The notes below the pieces were generated by a model, which was not told where the DNA came from, ran no database searches, and saw only the letters and a list, made by a program, of their open reading frames with translations. Below, in pieces: positions 7,527 to 16,300 of a stretch of 35,808 nucleotides of DNA. The stretch comes from Scopulibacillus darangshiensis (GTDB lineage: Bacteria > Bacillota > Bacilli > Bacillales > Sporolactobacillaceae): NCBI RefSeq assembly GCF_004341035.1, contig NZ_SLXK01000043.1, positions 1 to 35,808 of the forward strand, read 5' to 3'. The position numbers were made by a program, and so were the translations under genes. The first letter of the stretch is position 1. Every line of letters begins with the position of its first letter.

Positions 7527-8369
7527 ATGAAAAGTAAACTACTGTCTTTTCCTAAATTAGTGGCTTTTTTATTTCTGCTTTTGATGGCTGTTATATGGAT
7601 TATTCCCTTAATATGGGGAGCAGTAACATCCTTTAAGACTGACATGGAATTTCAAACGATGGGTTTTAAGCTTTTGCCCGTCCAATGGGTAACGACGAAT
7701 TACACGTCACTCTTAGTGGATAACTATAGTACGCCATTATTGCACTGGTTCTTCAACTCATTATTTATATCAGTAGCCCATACTCTATTAGTTCTTATCG
7801 TCGTTTCTTTTGCAGGCTTCGCTTATGGCCGAATGCGTTTTAAAGGCCGTAATGCTATTTTCTTATTTTTGATGGCGACAATGATGTTTCCAGGAGTTGT
7901 TAACTTAATCCCTTTGTATAAAATTGTGGATTCGCTCGGATGGGTGAATACTTATTGGGCAGCTGTTGTGCCAGGGGCTGCCGGTGTTTTTAACATCTTT
8001 CTAGTACGACAATTTATGGTGAATATTCCGCTCGAAGTTGATGAAGCGGCAAGAATAGATGGCGCTGGAGATTTTCAAATTTTCTTTAGAATTGTGCTCC
8101 CGCTATCGAGGCCTATTTTAATGGTTGTGGCATTATTCAGTTTTACCGGCTCGTGGAATGACTTTCTATGGCCGTCGATTGTCTTCAATGATATTGAAAG
8201 AATGACGATAACTTCAGGGCTTCAGTTATTACAAGGGATGTACACAGGCGAACCGACGCTGCAAATGGCCGGAGCTATCGTTGCGATCATTCCAACATTT
8301 ATTCTTTATTTATTCGCACAAAAGTATTTTTTGCAATCCATGTCACTTTCTGCTGGCATAAAAGGTTGA
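7527..8369 (+). CDS. CUT1 sugar ABC transporter permease (MalG-type)
   Basis: Second membrane subunit of the importer, 280 aa. The EAA motif is VDEAARIDGAGDFQIFFRIVLP. The C-terminus ending in QKYFLQSMSLSAGIKG is characteristic of the MalG/LacG/MsmG group. The ATG at 7527 is chosen because GAGAGGTGA lies eight bases before it; the frame is open further upstream into the preceding permease, but without a better start. It would form a heterodimer with the preceding product and take substrate from the lipoprotein at 5230. Confidence 0.92.
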   Translation: MKSKLLSFPKLVAFLFLLLMAVIWIIPLIWGAVTSFKTDMEFQTMGFKLLPVQWVTTNYTSLLVDNYSTPLLHWFFNSLFISVAHTLLVLIVVSFAGFAYGRMRFKGRNAIFLFLMATMMFPGVVNLIPLYKIVDSLGWVNTYWAAVVPGAAGVFNIFLVRQFMVNIPLEVDEAARIDGAGDFQIFFRIVLPLSRPILMVVALFSFTGSWNDFLWPSIVFNDIERMTITSGLQLLQGMYTGEPTLQMAGAIVAIIPTFILYLFAQKYFLQSMSLSAGIKG

Positions 8370-8384
8370 AAAGGAGCTGTGCGT

Positions 8385-8816
8385 ATGTCTAATAAAATGG
8401 AAAGAATTTTAGCCTATATTGCATCTGGATGGCAGTTATTAGATGGGATCATAACAATCTTTATTTATGGAACTTATATAAGGAACAAAGGTTCACATAT
8501 TAGTGGCCTATCTTTTGAAGAGAAAAAAGGACTGGAATCTCTTTTTGGAAGTATCTATAGCTTCGTTTCTACTTATGGGATTTTACTCATTTTATTAGGT
8601 TTAATGACTATTTATATGACAAGAACCTATTTAAAAAATGATAGTGTGCCTAAGAGAGTCCCAATTTGGTTTCTGATATGCGGTGTCGTTTCATATTTTA
8701 CGATGGATATAATCAGTCTAGTTCTTTATATGGGAGCGGCTATTCTTATCCTTGCTAAAAATCGCTCCATAAAAATTCATACAAGGTTAAACAAATTTAA
8801 GGGGGAAATAAAATGA
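8385..8816 (+). CDS. Small multi-helix membrane protein of unknown function
   Basis: I do not recognise this 143-aa protein. Hydrophobic stretches at about residues 8-30, 52-77 and 92-124 (the last perhaps two helices) predict three or four transmembrane segments. The tail is basic (KIHTRLNKFKGEIK). It loosely recalls DUF4064-type small membrane proteins, without a firm match. AAGGAGC lies eight bases before the ATG; a GTG at 8379 is too close to it. It sits between the permeases and the GH2 gene, and its stop overlaps the GH2 start by 4 bp (ATGA), so the two are translationally coupled and probably share a role. Accessory small membrane proteins such as DUF624/YesL are common in such sugar operons. 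Confidence 0.75.
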   Translation: MSNKMERILAYIASGWQLLDGIITIFIYGTYIRNKGSHISGLSFEEKKGLESLFGSIYSFVSTYGILLILLGLMTIYMTRTYLKNDSVPKRVPIWFLICGVVSYFTMDIISLVLYMGAAILILAKNRSIKIHTRLNKFKGEIK

Positions 8817-10552
8817 ACAAGTGTCATCCAAGGCCACAGTTTATTCGAAATGATTGGGTACTACTAGACGGTGAATGGCAATTTGCATTCGATGATCGTA
8901 ATAGCGGGGAAATGAATGAATGGGCAAAGGGTATTCCAAAGGAACAAACCATTCAAGTGCCATTTAGCTATGAAACAAAAATGAGCGGTATAGAGGATCC
9001 CACGCATCATTCAGTTGTTTGGTATGAGCGTACAATTAACGTCACACATGATAAAAATGTATTGCTTCACTTTGAGGGAGCGGATTATGATACAACATTA
9101 TGGGTTAATGGATTAAAGGTAGGGGATCATCAAGGGGCTTATACTGCTTTTGTGTTTGATATTACGGGCTATGTACATAAAGGTGAAAATCAAATTGTCG
9201 TTAAAGTGGAAGATTCGGTAGATTGTTCCAAGCCACGCGGAAAACAAAGATGGTTAAAAGATAACTTTGGTTGTTGGTATGTTCAAACCACTGGTATATG
9301 GAAGACTGTGTGGCTAGAGTATGTTTCACCGATCCATATTGACAATGTGAAAATGACACCTGAATTTGATAACAGGGAAATAGCTGTTGAACTTCACACG
9401 AATAAATCACAATCTGATACGAGCCTTACTGCCAGTGCTAAGATTTTTTTCGAAGGTAAAATAATCAATAAAGTCATGGTAAATGTAATAGATGGACTGG
9501 CAAAGTTTTCTCCGAGTGTCGTTGAAAGCGGTGATCCTTGGAGTATGAAGAGCTGGAGTCCGGCTCATCCAAATCTATACGATATCACGTTTGAATTATT
9601 TCAAGATGGTCAATCTATAGATGTCGTTAACTCTTATTTTGGCATGCGCAAAATTTCCATTGAGGGGAGGAAAATCCTCTTAAATAATCAAGAATTATAC
9701 CAACGTCTCATATTAGATCAAGGCTATTGGGAGGAAAGTGATTTAACGCCACCTACTGTAGAAGCACTTGAAACAGATATTGATAAGGTGCTTGAAATGG
9801 GTTACAACGGTGTCAGAAAGCATCAGAAGGTTGAGGATAATCGTTTCCTTTACCTTTGTGATAAAAAAGGTTTGCTAGTATGGTCAGAGGTTGGAGCAAC
9901 CTATTCATTTAATGATCGAGCTGTGTCTAATTTCACAAATGAATGGTTAGAAATAGTGAAACAAAATTATAATCATCCTTGTATTATTACATGGGTGCCA
10001 TTTAATGAATCTTGGGGGATAGGTGATGTATTTGTTAATGGCGCGCAGCAAAAGTTTACTGAAGCGATCTACTATTTAACGAAAACATTTGATGCCATGC
10101 GGCCAGTTGTAACAAACGACGGTTGGCAGCATACCATTTCAGATATTATAACTCTCCATGATTATGAAGAATTTGGTGAAAAACTTAAGAAACGCTATGA
10201 AAATAGTGACGTTCTGTTATCGAATAGCATCCAGCATAATAAGCATCACTATCCTTTTGCCAAAGGTTACGGCTACCAAGGGCAACCTGTTATTATTTCA
10301 GAATTTGGCGGTATTGCGTTTGCGTCAGAAAGCGGCTGGGGATACGGCAATCAAGTTAAGGATGAAGAGGCGTTTATAAATCGATTTGACAGTATACATC
10401 AAGCGATCCAGGATCTCGACTATGTATGCGGATTCTGCTATACACAGGTAACGGATGTTCAACAAGAAATTAATGGCCTGCTTACGATCGGCAGGGAAGC
10501 CAAAGTAGATTTGACAAAAATTCGTGAAATTAATGAAAGGAGAATGAAATAA
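8813..10552 (+). CDS. Glycoside hydrolase family 2 enzyme (beta-glycosidase)
   Basis: Cytoplasmic retaining beta-glycosidase, 579 aa, with no signal peptide. The domain order is the GH2 one: jelly-roll sugar-binding domain (about 1-165; WYERTINV, HFEGADYDTTLWVNG), immunoglobulin-like domain (about 170-285), then the TIM barrel. The catalytic acid/base is E399 in WVPFNESWG and the nucleophile E497 in IISEFGGIAF. At under 600 aa it is close to the beta-glucuronidase size and far shorter than LacZ, so galactosidase, glucuronidase or another beta-glycosidase activity cannot be separated by eye. The start overlaps the preceding stop by 4 bp and has a GGGGGAAATAAA leader. It closes the operon, and a good terminator follows. 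Its product should be released from oligosaccharides imported by the 5230-8369 transporter. Confidence 0.92.
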   Translation: MNKCHPRPQFIRNDWVLLDGEWQFAFDDRNSGEMNEWAKGIPKEQTIQVPFSYETKMSGIEDPTHHSVVWYERTINVTHDKNVLLHFEGADYDTTLWVNGLKVGDHQGAYTAFVFDITGYVHKGENQIVVKVEDSVDCSKPRGKQRWLKDNFGCWYVQTTGIWKTVWLEYVSPIHIDNVKMTPEFDNREIAVELHTNKSQSDTSLTASAKIFFEGKIINKVMVNVIDGLAKFSPSVVESGDPWSMKSWSPAHPNLYDITFELFQDGQSIDVVNSYFGMRKISIEGRKILLNNQELYQRLILDQGYWEESDLTPPTVEALETDIDKVLEMGYNGVRKHQKVEDNRFLYLCDKKGLLVWSEVGATYSFNDRAVSNFTNEWLEIVKQNYNHPCIITWVPFNESWGIGDVFVNGAQQKFTEAIYYLTKTFDAMRPVVTNDGWQHTISDIITLHDYEEFGEKLKKRYENSDVLLSNSIQHNKHHYPFAKGYGYQGQPVIISEFGGIAFASESGWGYGNQVKDEEAFINRFDSIHQAIQDLDYVCGFCYTQVTDVQQEINGLLTIGREAKVDLTKIREINERRMK

Positions 10553-10568
10553 CTTTAACTTTTTAATA

Positions 10569-10609
10569 GGTAAGAAACTGGCTGCTTTTGCTAGTTTCTT
10601 ACCTTTTAT
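10569..10609 (+). terminator. Terminator of the GH2 operon
   Basis: An 11-bp stem GGTAAGAAACT / AGTTTCTTACC with a 13-nt loop is followed by TTTTATTATAT. It begins 17 bases after the GH2 stop. Confidence 0.85.
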
Positions 10610-10638
10610 TATATATTTTTAACCAGGTTGGTTGTTTG

Positions 10639-10757
10639 AAGCGGAAGGAGCGAGACTCCTGCGGGATTAGCGGGACAGGTGAGACCCCGCAGGCGCTTTA
10701 CGCCGAGGAGGCTCACCGCCCGCCCCGCGGAAAGCGAGCATCCTGGAGCGGAAATAA
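10639..10757. repeat. GC-rich palindromic repeat of the Bacillaceae intergenic type
   Basis: A GC-rich block in AT-rich surroundings with nested inverted repeats: CCTGCGGG/CCCGCAGG (10658-10665 and 10686-10693) and GGCG/CGCC (10692-10695 and 10701-10704). Word content (GGAGCGAGACTCCTGCGGG, GCCGAGGAGGCTCACCG) matches, from memory, a short element found many times between genes in Bacillus and relatives. A small ORF can be read through it, but it is an artefact of the repeat. Copy number in this genome cannot be seen from one window. Confidence 0.7.
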
Positions 10758-10783
10758 AGTCCTTTTAAAAGGAGAGGATTTTT

Positions 10784-11011
10784 CTGAACAAGTTAGTGTC
10801 AATGGCAGTGATCGTAACCTTTGTACTCTGTATTCATTTGAATGATGTTTAAGCGTTTCTTGATAAAGCAAAAAGAAATAATCTATCCAAACGTGCAAAG
10901 GAAGAATTATTGTCAGACGTAGATAGATTATTAATAAAACTAAAGGAATTATAAAAGCCCAACAATACAGGTAAAGCTATTTATTTTGATGAAGCGAAGG
11001 TTTTGAAATAA
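10784..11011 (+). pseudogene. Decayed small reading frame with two in-frame stops
   Basis: Read in one frame from CTG 10784, six bases after GGAGAGG, the sequence gives a signal-peptide-like start (LNKLVSMAVIVTFVLCIHL). A TAA follows at 10850, then a helical charged segment (LDKAKRNNLSKRAKEELL...LKEL), a TAA at 10952, and KPNNTGKAIYFDEAKVLK before a last TAA at 11009. The amino-acid texture stays protein-like across both stops, which suggests a former small exported protein broken by nonsense changes, with a degraded start codon. I do not recognise the family. It could also be chance. Confidence 0.4.
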
Positions 11012-11056
11012 TGCCTAGCAGATTTTCGGCTTTAGTCTTTTAATTCCATGATTGAA

Positions 11057-11065
11057 TGGTATGAT
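11057..11065 (+). promoter_or_regulatory. Extended -10 promoter before the DUF624 gene
   Basis: TGGTATGAT is an extended -10 (TG-N-TATGAT) about 36 bases before the start codon. No convincing -35 is seen, which extended -10 promoters tolerate. It would start the second glycan locus. Confidence 0.45.
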
Positions 11066-11100
11066 ATTTAGACAAGACTGAATTTTGGGTGGGAGAATTA

Positions 11101-11727
11101 TTGGAGATAAACGGATTGGTAGGGGGACTATATCGAATAGCTGAATGGATCATGCGGTTGGCCTATGCTAATTTATTATGGATTTTGTTTACTATAATGG
11201 GTTTAGTGGTACTAGGAGGGATCCCATCAACCATTGGATTGTTTGCCGTCGTTCGAAAATGGGTGATGGGTGAAACGGATATACCGATTTTTAAAACCTA
11301 TTGGAAGGCGTTCAGTAATGAATTTGTCAAAGGTAACCTATTAGGGTATATCCTATTAGGCATTGGATATGTTATTTATGTAGACTTCAAGTATTTCCAA
11401 TCCCAGCAGGGTATAATTTTCATAATTTTATCCTTCTTGATGATTTTTTTGTTCCTTGTCTATTTTTTAACTTTATTGTACTTTTTTCCTGTTTTCGTTC
11501 ATTTTGAATTAAGGAAATTTCAATATTTAAAACAACCGTTATTTATTATGCTTCTGCAGCCTATTGGTGCCATTCTCATGGCCTTAGGAACATTAGCAGT
11601 TTATTTTCTTATGTCCTATATCCCAGGTCTAATCCCATTTTTTGCCGCTAGTTTAATGGCTTATGTTTTAATGTGGATTGCATATCGTGTATTTTTGAGA
11701 GTTGAAAAGAAGGTGCAAAGTTCTTAA
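11101..11727 (+). CDS. YesL-like DUF624 membrane protein
   Basis: Integral membrane protein of the YesL/DUF624 family, 208 aa with about five or six helices. The family start pattern INGLVGGLYRIAEWIMRLAYANLLWILF is followed by LGGIPSTIGLFAVVRKWVMGETD, both typical. These genes accompany LplA/LplB/LplC-type sugar importers in Bacillus and Paenibacillus; the molecular role is not known. I chose TTG 11101 because GGGAG ends five bases before it. GTG 11089 would sit inside the ribosome binding site. It is the first gene of the locus that continues with GH38, 244 bp further on beyond a hairpin. Confidence 0.85.
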   Translation: MEINGLVGGLYRIAEWIMRLAYANLLWILFTIMGLVVLGGIPSTIGLFAVVRKWVMGETDIPIFKTYWKAFSNEFVKGNLLGYILLGIGYVIYVDFKYFQSQQGIIFIILSFLMIFLFLVYFLTLLYFFPVFVHFELRKFQYLKQPLFIMLLQPIGAILMALGTLAVYFLMSYIPGLIPFFAASLMAYVLMWIAYRVFLRVEKKVQSS

Positions 11728-11819
11728 AGTGCAGGAGCTGTGATACAAAGAAAAGGATACATTTATTATAGCCCTTTACAAAAGTCGCCCGTGTGTTTAA
11801 AAAGAATAATCAGATCATA

Positions 11820-11854
11820 AATAATCCCCATCTATAAACAAGGTGGGGATTATT
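11820..11854 (+). terminator. Hairpin downstream of the DUF624 gene
   Basis: An 11-bp stem AATAATCCCCA / TGGGGATTATT with a 13-nt loop. The following sequence is only TGCTG, so termination may be partial. It separates the DUF624 gene from the GH38 promoter. Confidence 0.6.
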
Positions 11855-11887
11855 TGCTGTATATAAAATATTCTTGAGGAATATATG

Positions 11888-11915
11888 TTGATAAATCTTT
11901 ATGAAATGTTATATT
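11888..11915 (+). promoter_or_regulatory. Promoter of the GH38 gene
   Basis: TTGATA (11888-11893), 16 bases, TATATT (11910-11915). The predicted start near 11922 is followed at once by the palindrome TTGATATATCAA (11935-11946). Confidence 0.55.
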
Positions 11916-11934
11916 AGTTTATAATTGAAAATTA

Positions 11935-11946
11935 TTGATATATCAA
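11935..11946. promoter_or_regulatory. Candidate operator TTGATATATCAA
   Basis: A perfect 12-bp palindrome about 13 bases downstream of the predicted GH38 transcription start. With the bases after it (AATATAACTTATGA) it resembles half of the large palindrome at 16284-16318. A shared repressor, most simply the GntR/LacI-type protein encoded at 15047, is inferred. Confidence 0.4.
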
Positions 11947-11971
11947 ATATAACTTATGAGGTGAATCAACG

Positions 11972-14971
11972 ATGCCTTACGAAAATGTATCTTTGGATAG
12001 GCTGACGGCTATGAAGGAACAAATTGCAGAAAAAATATATCAAAAGGTTTCTTCACTTAGTGTCAATGCTTGGGTAACGAATGAACCTGTTTCATTTGAA
12101 AACAGGAAGAGCGGATCGCATATTTCTGTTGTCCCTGGAGATAAATGGGGAGGGTTGTGGGATTGTGCGTGGTTTCATTTTGAAGGACTAGTTCCAAGAG
12201 GCTTAGGTGATCAGAAGGTTGTACTTATCATAGATATAAATGGTGAATTGTGCCTCGTTGACAAAAATGGTACACCTGTACAAGGTTTAACCAATGTTAA
12301 TTCGGAATTTGATTATGAATTAGGGAAACCCGGAAAAAGAATTGTTGATCTCAGTGATATCACTGCTGATAACGGGGGCATTGATTTATGGGCAGATGCA
12401 GGTTGCAATGATCTGTTTGGGCACTTTAGAAGCGGGACTTTAAAAGAGGCTGATGTCGCTGTTTGTAATGAAGAGGTAAGAAACCTCTATTATGATGTGG
12501 AGGTTCTATTGGATTTTGCGGAACAGTTGGATGAACAGTCTGTGCGACGAGCAAAGATTTTACAGGCGCTTTATGACGTTTCACTACTGCTTGTTAATTG
12601 GAATGACCTGACAATAAAGGAGGCAAGAACGCGACTTTTTATCCCGTTGGATAAGAAAAATGGGGATGCGGAGCTTACGATCAGTGCTATTGGCCATGCG
12701 CATATTGATTTGGCGTGGCTTTGGCCCATACGTGAGACGATACGAAAAGGTGCACGGACCTTTGCGACGGCATTGCGAAATATGGAAAAATACCCTGATT
12801 ACATATTCGGTGCTAGTCAACCGCAACTCTACCAATGGATAAAAGACCACTATCCAAGCCTTTATACACAAATAAAAGAAAGAATTGAAGAAGGGCGCTG
12901 GGAAGTTCAAGGGGCGATGTGGGTGGAGCCTGATGCTAACATATCCGGAGGAGAAGCGCTTGTCCGGCAAATATTATACGGAAAACAATTTTTTCAAAGT
13001 GAATTTGGAAAAGAAATGAAAGTACTCTGGGTTCCGGATATATTTGGATATACTGCGAGTCTTCCGCAAATTCTACAGAAATCGGGTGTGGATTATGTGA
13101 TGACGCAGAAATTATCATGGAGTACATACAATGACCATCCTCATCACACATTTCTATGGGAAGGGATAGATGGCAGTAAGGTGCTAACCCATTTGCCGCC
13201 GGAAGACACGTATAATGGTCCAGCTGCACCAAGATCAATCATTAAAATTGAAAAGGAATATAAAGATAAAAATGTTTCAAATCAAGCCCTGATGTTATTC
13301 GGCATTGGGGACGGCGGGGGAGGGCCTGGAGAAGAACATTTAGAACGTCTTCAACGCGAGCGAAATTTATTAGGCCTTTCTCCGGTTGTGCAAGAGCCAT
13401 CCATAAACTTTTTTGAAAAGTTAAATCATCTTCGTGATAAATATAAAACTTGGAGAGGAGAACTTTATTTAGAAAAACATCAGGGTACTCTTACAACTCA
13501 AGCAAGAAACAAAAAATATAATCGACAACTCGAAAAAGCCTTACGTGAATTAGAGTTTGCTGCTTCCCTTCTTTCAATTTACCAGGGGGCGGATTATCCT
13601 AAAAAGGAAATTGATGATATTTGGAAGGAGGTATTACTATATCAATTTCATGATATTTTACCTGGCTCATCCATCAGCCGTGTATATGAAGAGTGCTTAG
13701 AACGTTATGCGGAAATTTTGGATCGGGTAAATGTGCTTATTAAAAAGAGTTATGAGAATTTAGCGAAGAATAGTGCGCAATCTGGTTTGTTTATCTTTAA
13801 CTCTTTACCATGGGAAAGAAAAGAATGGATCAAATATCATGATGAATGGCAATGTGTTACTATTCCATCCATGGGTTATGCCATTGTTGATAACGAACAT
13901 AATGCTGCACCGCAAATCACGACAGCTCTCGTTGCCAAAGATCACATTTTAGAAAATGACATATTACGGTTAACCTTTAACGTTGAAGGTGCTATTCAAT
14001 CTATTTATGATAAAGAGAATGATCGCGAATGTCTTACTGGTCCTGCGAATTCGCTGAGTATTTACCATGATAGCGGTGATGCCTGGGATTTCCCAACGAA
14101 TTACCATGAGACAAAAGCAACGGTTCCGAAAATAATAAGTTTAGAAATGGTCCAAGAAGGTCCTTATGTTATGGCCGTAACTTACTACGAGGTTGGCTTA
14201 TCTAACATTAAGCAGACTGTCAGAATGACTTTAGGGAGTCGGAAGGTCGACTTTCAGACCTCTGTGGATTGGCGGGAAAAGGAGAAAATGCTTCGATCTT
14301 CTTTCCCAGTTAATGTTTATAGTGAAAATGTTAACTGTGAGATACAGTTTGGTTACATTAAAAGGCAAACACATCGTAATACACAATGGGATTTTGCAAA
14401 AGATGAGATTTCAGCACATCATTGGATCGATTTATCTGAACCCAATTATGGCGTTGCTTTATTAAATGATTCGAAATATGGCCACAGGGTCCACGATAAT
14501 GTTCTTGACCTAAATCTTCTAAGGAGTCCAAATCATCCTGATCCATTGGCTGATCAAGCTGTTCATGAATTTACTTATAGTTTGTATCCACATCCTGGGG
14601 ATTTTGTCCAAGCAGATGTTTATAAAGAAGGTTACGAGTTAAATGTGCCTACTCGACATTTGGAGATAGACGGACAAAACCATTCATTGGTTAATGCTCA
14701 GTCATTTATTCAGTTAAATGGAAAAGGAGTGATGCTTGAAGCTGTTAAACAAGCAGAAGACGGCAAAGGATTTATTATTAGGCTTTATGAAACAGCGGGC
14801 ACTCATACATCTTCTTGTGTCGTTTTTGATTTTGAAATACAAACGGCTTTCGAAACAGATTTAATGGAGAAAGAAATCCGGACTATTAATCATTCTGAAT
14901 CGAGGTTATTCGTTAAGTTTCAACCTTTTGAAATAAAAACGATTAAAGTACAGGTTTTGCCAAAAGAATGA
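11972..14971 (+). CDS. Glycoside hydrolase family 38 alpha-mannosidase
   Basis: Cytoplasmic zinc-dependent retaining alpha-mannosidase, 999 aa, with no signal peptide, in the usual bacterial GH38 length range. An N-terminal beta-rich region (about 1-230) precedes the GH38 barrel. That barrel shows the metal motif GHAHIDLAWLWPIRET (H242, H244, D246) and the nucleophile D356 in WVPDIFGYTASLPQI. The three-helix middle domain carries LEKHQGTLTTQARNKK and QFHDILPGSSISRVYEE, and large beta domains fill the C-terminus. GAGGTG precedes the ATG. The following regulator starts 75 bp downstream. With the importer at 18591-22193 it should hydrolyse imported alpha-mannosides; the linkage preference cannot be read from the sequence. 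Confidence 0.95.
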   Translation: MPYENVSLDRLTAMKEQIAEKIYQKVSSLSVNAWVTNEPVSFENRKSGSHISVVPGDKWGGLWDCAWFHFEGLVPRGLGDQKVVLIIDINGELCLVDKNGTPVQGLTNVNSEFDYELGKPGKRIVDLSDITADNGGIDLWADAGCNDLFGHFRSGTLKEADVAVCNEEVRNLYYDVEVLLDFAEQLDEQSVRRAKILQALYDVSLLLVNWNDLTIKEARTRLFIPLDKKNGDAELTISAIGHAHIDLAWLWPIRETIRKGARTFATALRNMEKYPDYIFGASQPQLYQWIKDHYPSLYTQIKERIEEGRWEVQGAMWVEPDANISGGEALVRQILYGKQFFQSEFGKEMKVLWVPDIFGYTASLPQILQKSGVDYVMTQKLSWSTYNDHPHHTFLWEGIDGSKVLTHLPPEDTYNGPAAPRSIIKIEKEYKDKNVSNQALMLFGIGDGGGGPGEEHLERLQRERNLLGLSPVVQEPSINFFEKLNHLRDKYKTWRGELYLEKHQGTLTTQARNKKYNRQLEKALRELEFAASLLSIYQGADYPKKEIDDIWKEVLLYQFHDILPGSSISRVYEECLERYAEILDRVNVLIKKSYENLAKNSAQSGLFIFNSLPWERKEWIKYHDEWQCVTIPSMGYAIVDNEHNAAPQITTALVAKDHILENDILRLTFNVEGAIQSIYDKENDRECLTGPANSLSIYHDSGDAWDFPTNYHETKATVPKIISLEMVQEGPYVMAVTYYEVGLSNIKQTVRMTLGSRKVDFQTSVDWREKEKMLRSSFPVNVYSENVNCEIQFGYIKRQTHRNTQWDFAKDEISAHHWIDLSEPNYGVALLNDSKYGHRVHDNVLDLNLLRSPNHPDPLADQAVHEFTYSLYPHPGDFVQADVYKEGYELNVPTRHLEIDGQNHSLVNAQSFIQLNGKGVMLEAVKQAEDGKGFIIRLYETAGTHTSSCVVFDFEIQTAFETDLMEKEIRTINHSESRLFVKFQPFEIKTIKVQVLPKE

Positions 14972-15018
14972 TTGCTTATATCCTCTTTTTCTTTCTTTTA
15001 TCAATATGCTATAAATGA

Positions 15019-15024
15019 TATAAT
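15019..15024 (+). promoter_or_regulatory. -10 box of the GntR/LacI-type regulator gene
   Basis: TATAAT 22 bases before the TTG start, with no clear -35. The transcript would begin near 15031, almost at the ribosome binding site AAGAGGTG, giving a very short leader. Confidence 0.45.
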
Positions 15025-15046
15025 CTATGGGAAAAGAGGTGTTTTT

Positions 15047-16186
15047 TTGAACAATGATAGACAGCCATTATACGTTCAAATTCAAGAATATATAAAGAAT
15101 TTAATCGCACAGCAAACGTTAGAGCCTAATGAAAAAATACCTACAGAAAAAGACCTAATGAAACAATTTAATGTTAGCAGAATTACTGTTGCAAATGCTC
15201 TTGGTGAAATGGCTAAAGAAGGTTGGATTTATAGAGTTCCTGGACGAGGGAGCTTTGTGAACGGAGACCATATTAAGACTGAAATAATAAATGAACCGGA
15301 AAAGAAAGTTATGAAAAGACCTGTGCGCTCTATCAATTTGATCGGTTTAATTATCCCTAGCCTCGAGGATTTTTTTGCAATAAGAATTATACAAGGTATT
15401 AGAGAAGCGCTTGAAAAATATAATTATCATCTTGCGATTGTAATAACAGATAATTCAAAGGAAAAAGAAGAAGAGGTGATTTTGCAACTTATTGATAAAG
15501 GAGCAAAAGGGCTCATTATCTTCCCGGTGGATGCAGAGACCTATAATGAAGAAATTCTAGCTTTAAAGATGAATAAATTCCCTTTTGTTTTAATTGATCG
15601 CTATCTACCAGGTATTGAAACACATTTTGTAAGCTCTGATAGTTATTTGGGCGCAGAGCTTGCTGTCAACCATCTATGGAAATTAGGACACCGTAATATT
15701 GCCATTTGTTCAGACTCACCGCTTCCAACGATGTCAGTTTCTGATCGGATATCAGGTTATATGGAAACTTTACGCAAGAAAGAGGCGCTTATTAACCCGA
15801 GTTTAATTCGGACTGAATTTAACGTTGATTATACAAAAATAGATGAGAAAGATCCGTTGTATCGTTATTTAAAGAGCAATGTTGCGACAGCAATAATCAC
15901 CTTAAATGCAAGACTTGGTTTGTACATTAAATCGATAGCTCTAAAAATTGGCTTGAAAGTTCCAGAAGATCTTTCAATTGTCACGTTTGATGATCCCATT
16001 CCGTTTTATGATGATATGGGAGGATTTACTCATATCAATCAATATGAAAAAGAAATGGGAAAAAGAGGCGCAGAAATTATTTTAAAAGTTATTGAAAACC
16101 CGGAGGCTTATCAAGATCACTATGAGAAGGTTGTAATAGAACCGCACCTTGTTGTAAAGCAATCTACTGCTTCCAATAATAATTAA
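15047..16186 (+). CDS. GntR-HTH / LacI-type sensor transcriptional regulator
   Basis: DNA-binding regulator built like AraR of Bacillus. A GntR winged helix comes first (residues 5-71; PTEKDLMKQFNVSRITVANAL, then GWIYRVPGRGSFV), followed by a periplasmic-binding-protein-like sugar sensor of the LacI/GalR type (about 95-370; LIGLIIPSLEDFFAIRIIQGI, KGLIIFPVD, LSIVTFDDP). The 379-aa start is a TTG placed by AAGAGGTG. An open frame extends upstream to 14972, but that part covers the TATAAT box and is not translated. It lies between GH38 and the 722-residue protein and ends in its own terminator. The likely role is repressing this glycan locus until an imported sugar binds. The candidate operators are the palindromes at 11935-11946 and 16284-16318. 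Confidence 0.9.
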   Translation: MNNDRQPLYVQIQEYIKNLIAQQTLEPNEKIPTEKDLMKQFNVSRITVANALGEMAKEGWIYRVPGRGSFVNGDHIKTEIINEPEKKVMKRPVRSINLIGLIIPSLEDFFAIRIIQGIREALEKYNYHLAIVITDNSKEKEEEVILQLIDKGAKGLIIFPVDAETYNEEILALKMNKFPFVLIDRYLPGIETHFVSSDSYLGAELAVNHLWKLGHRNIAICSDSPLPTMSVSDRISGYMETLRKKEALINPSLIRTEFNVDYTKIDEKDPLYRYLKSNVATAIITLNARLGLYIKSIALKIGLKVPEDLSIVTFDDPIPFYDDMGGFTHINQYEKEMGKRGAEIILKVIENPEAYQDHYEKVVIEPHLVVKQSTASNNN

Positions 16187-16190
16187 TTTG

Positions 16191-16223
16191 ACCCACACTC
16201 GTACATATGTGGGTTCTTTTTTT
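16191..16223 (+). terminator. Terminator of the regulator gene
   Basis: A stem ACCCACA / TGTGGGT (16191-16197 and 16208-16214) is followed by TCTTTTTTT. It separates the regulator from the next promoter. Confidence 0.75.
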
Positions 16224-16271
16224 GTCCTGATTTTTGACATCATTAAGGATGCAAAATTTTCCGAAAGATCA

Positions 16272-16300
16272 TTTACAAAGATAATCATAAGTGATATATT
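16272..16300 (+). promoter_or_regulatory. Promoter of the downstream glycan operon
   Basis: TTTACA (16272-16277), 17 bases, TATATT (16295-16300). The -10 box and the predicted start lie inside the 35-bp palindrome at 16284-16318, so occupancy of that palindrome would block RNA polymerase. Confidence 0.55.

Noticed and set aside
10588-10845. 85-codon open frame across the GC-rich repeat
   Set aside because: Its protein sequence is dictated by the repeat and begins inside the GH2 terminator; there is no ribosome binding site.
11237-11727. Possible GH105 or permease role for the DUF624 protein
   Set aside because: It lacks an EAA loop and any enzyme motif; the YesL pattern explains it fully.
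14972-15046. N-terminal extension of the GntR/LacI-type regulator
   Set aside because: It covers the TATAAT box and has no ribosome binding site; AAGAGGTG marks the TTG at 15047.
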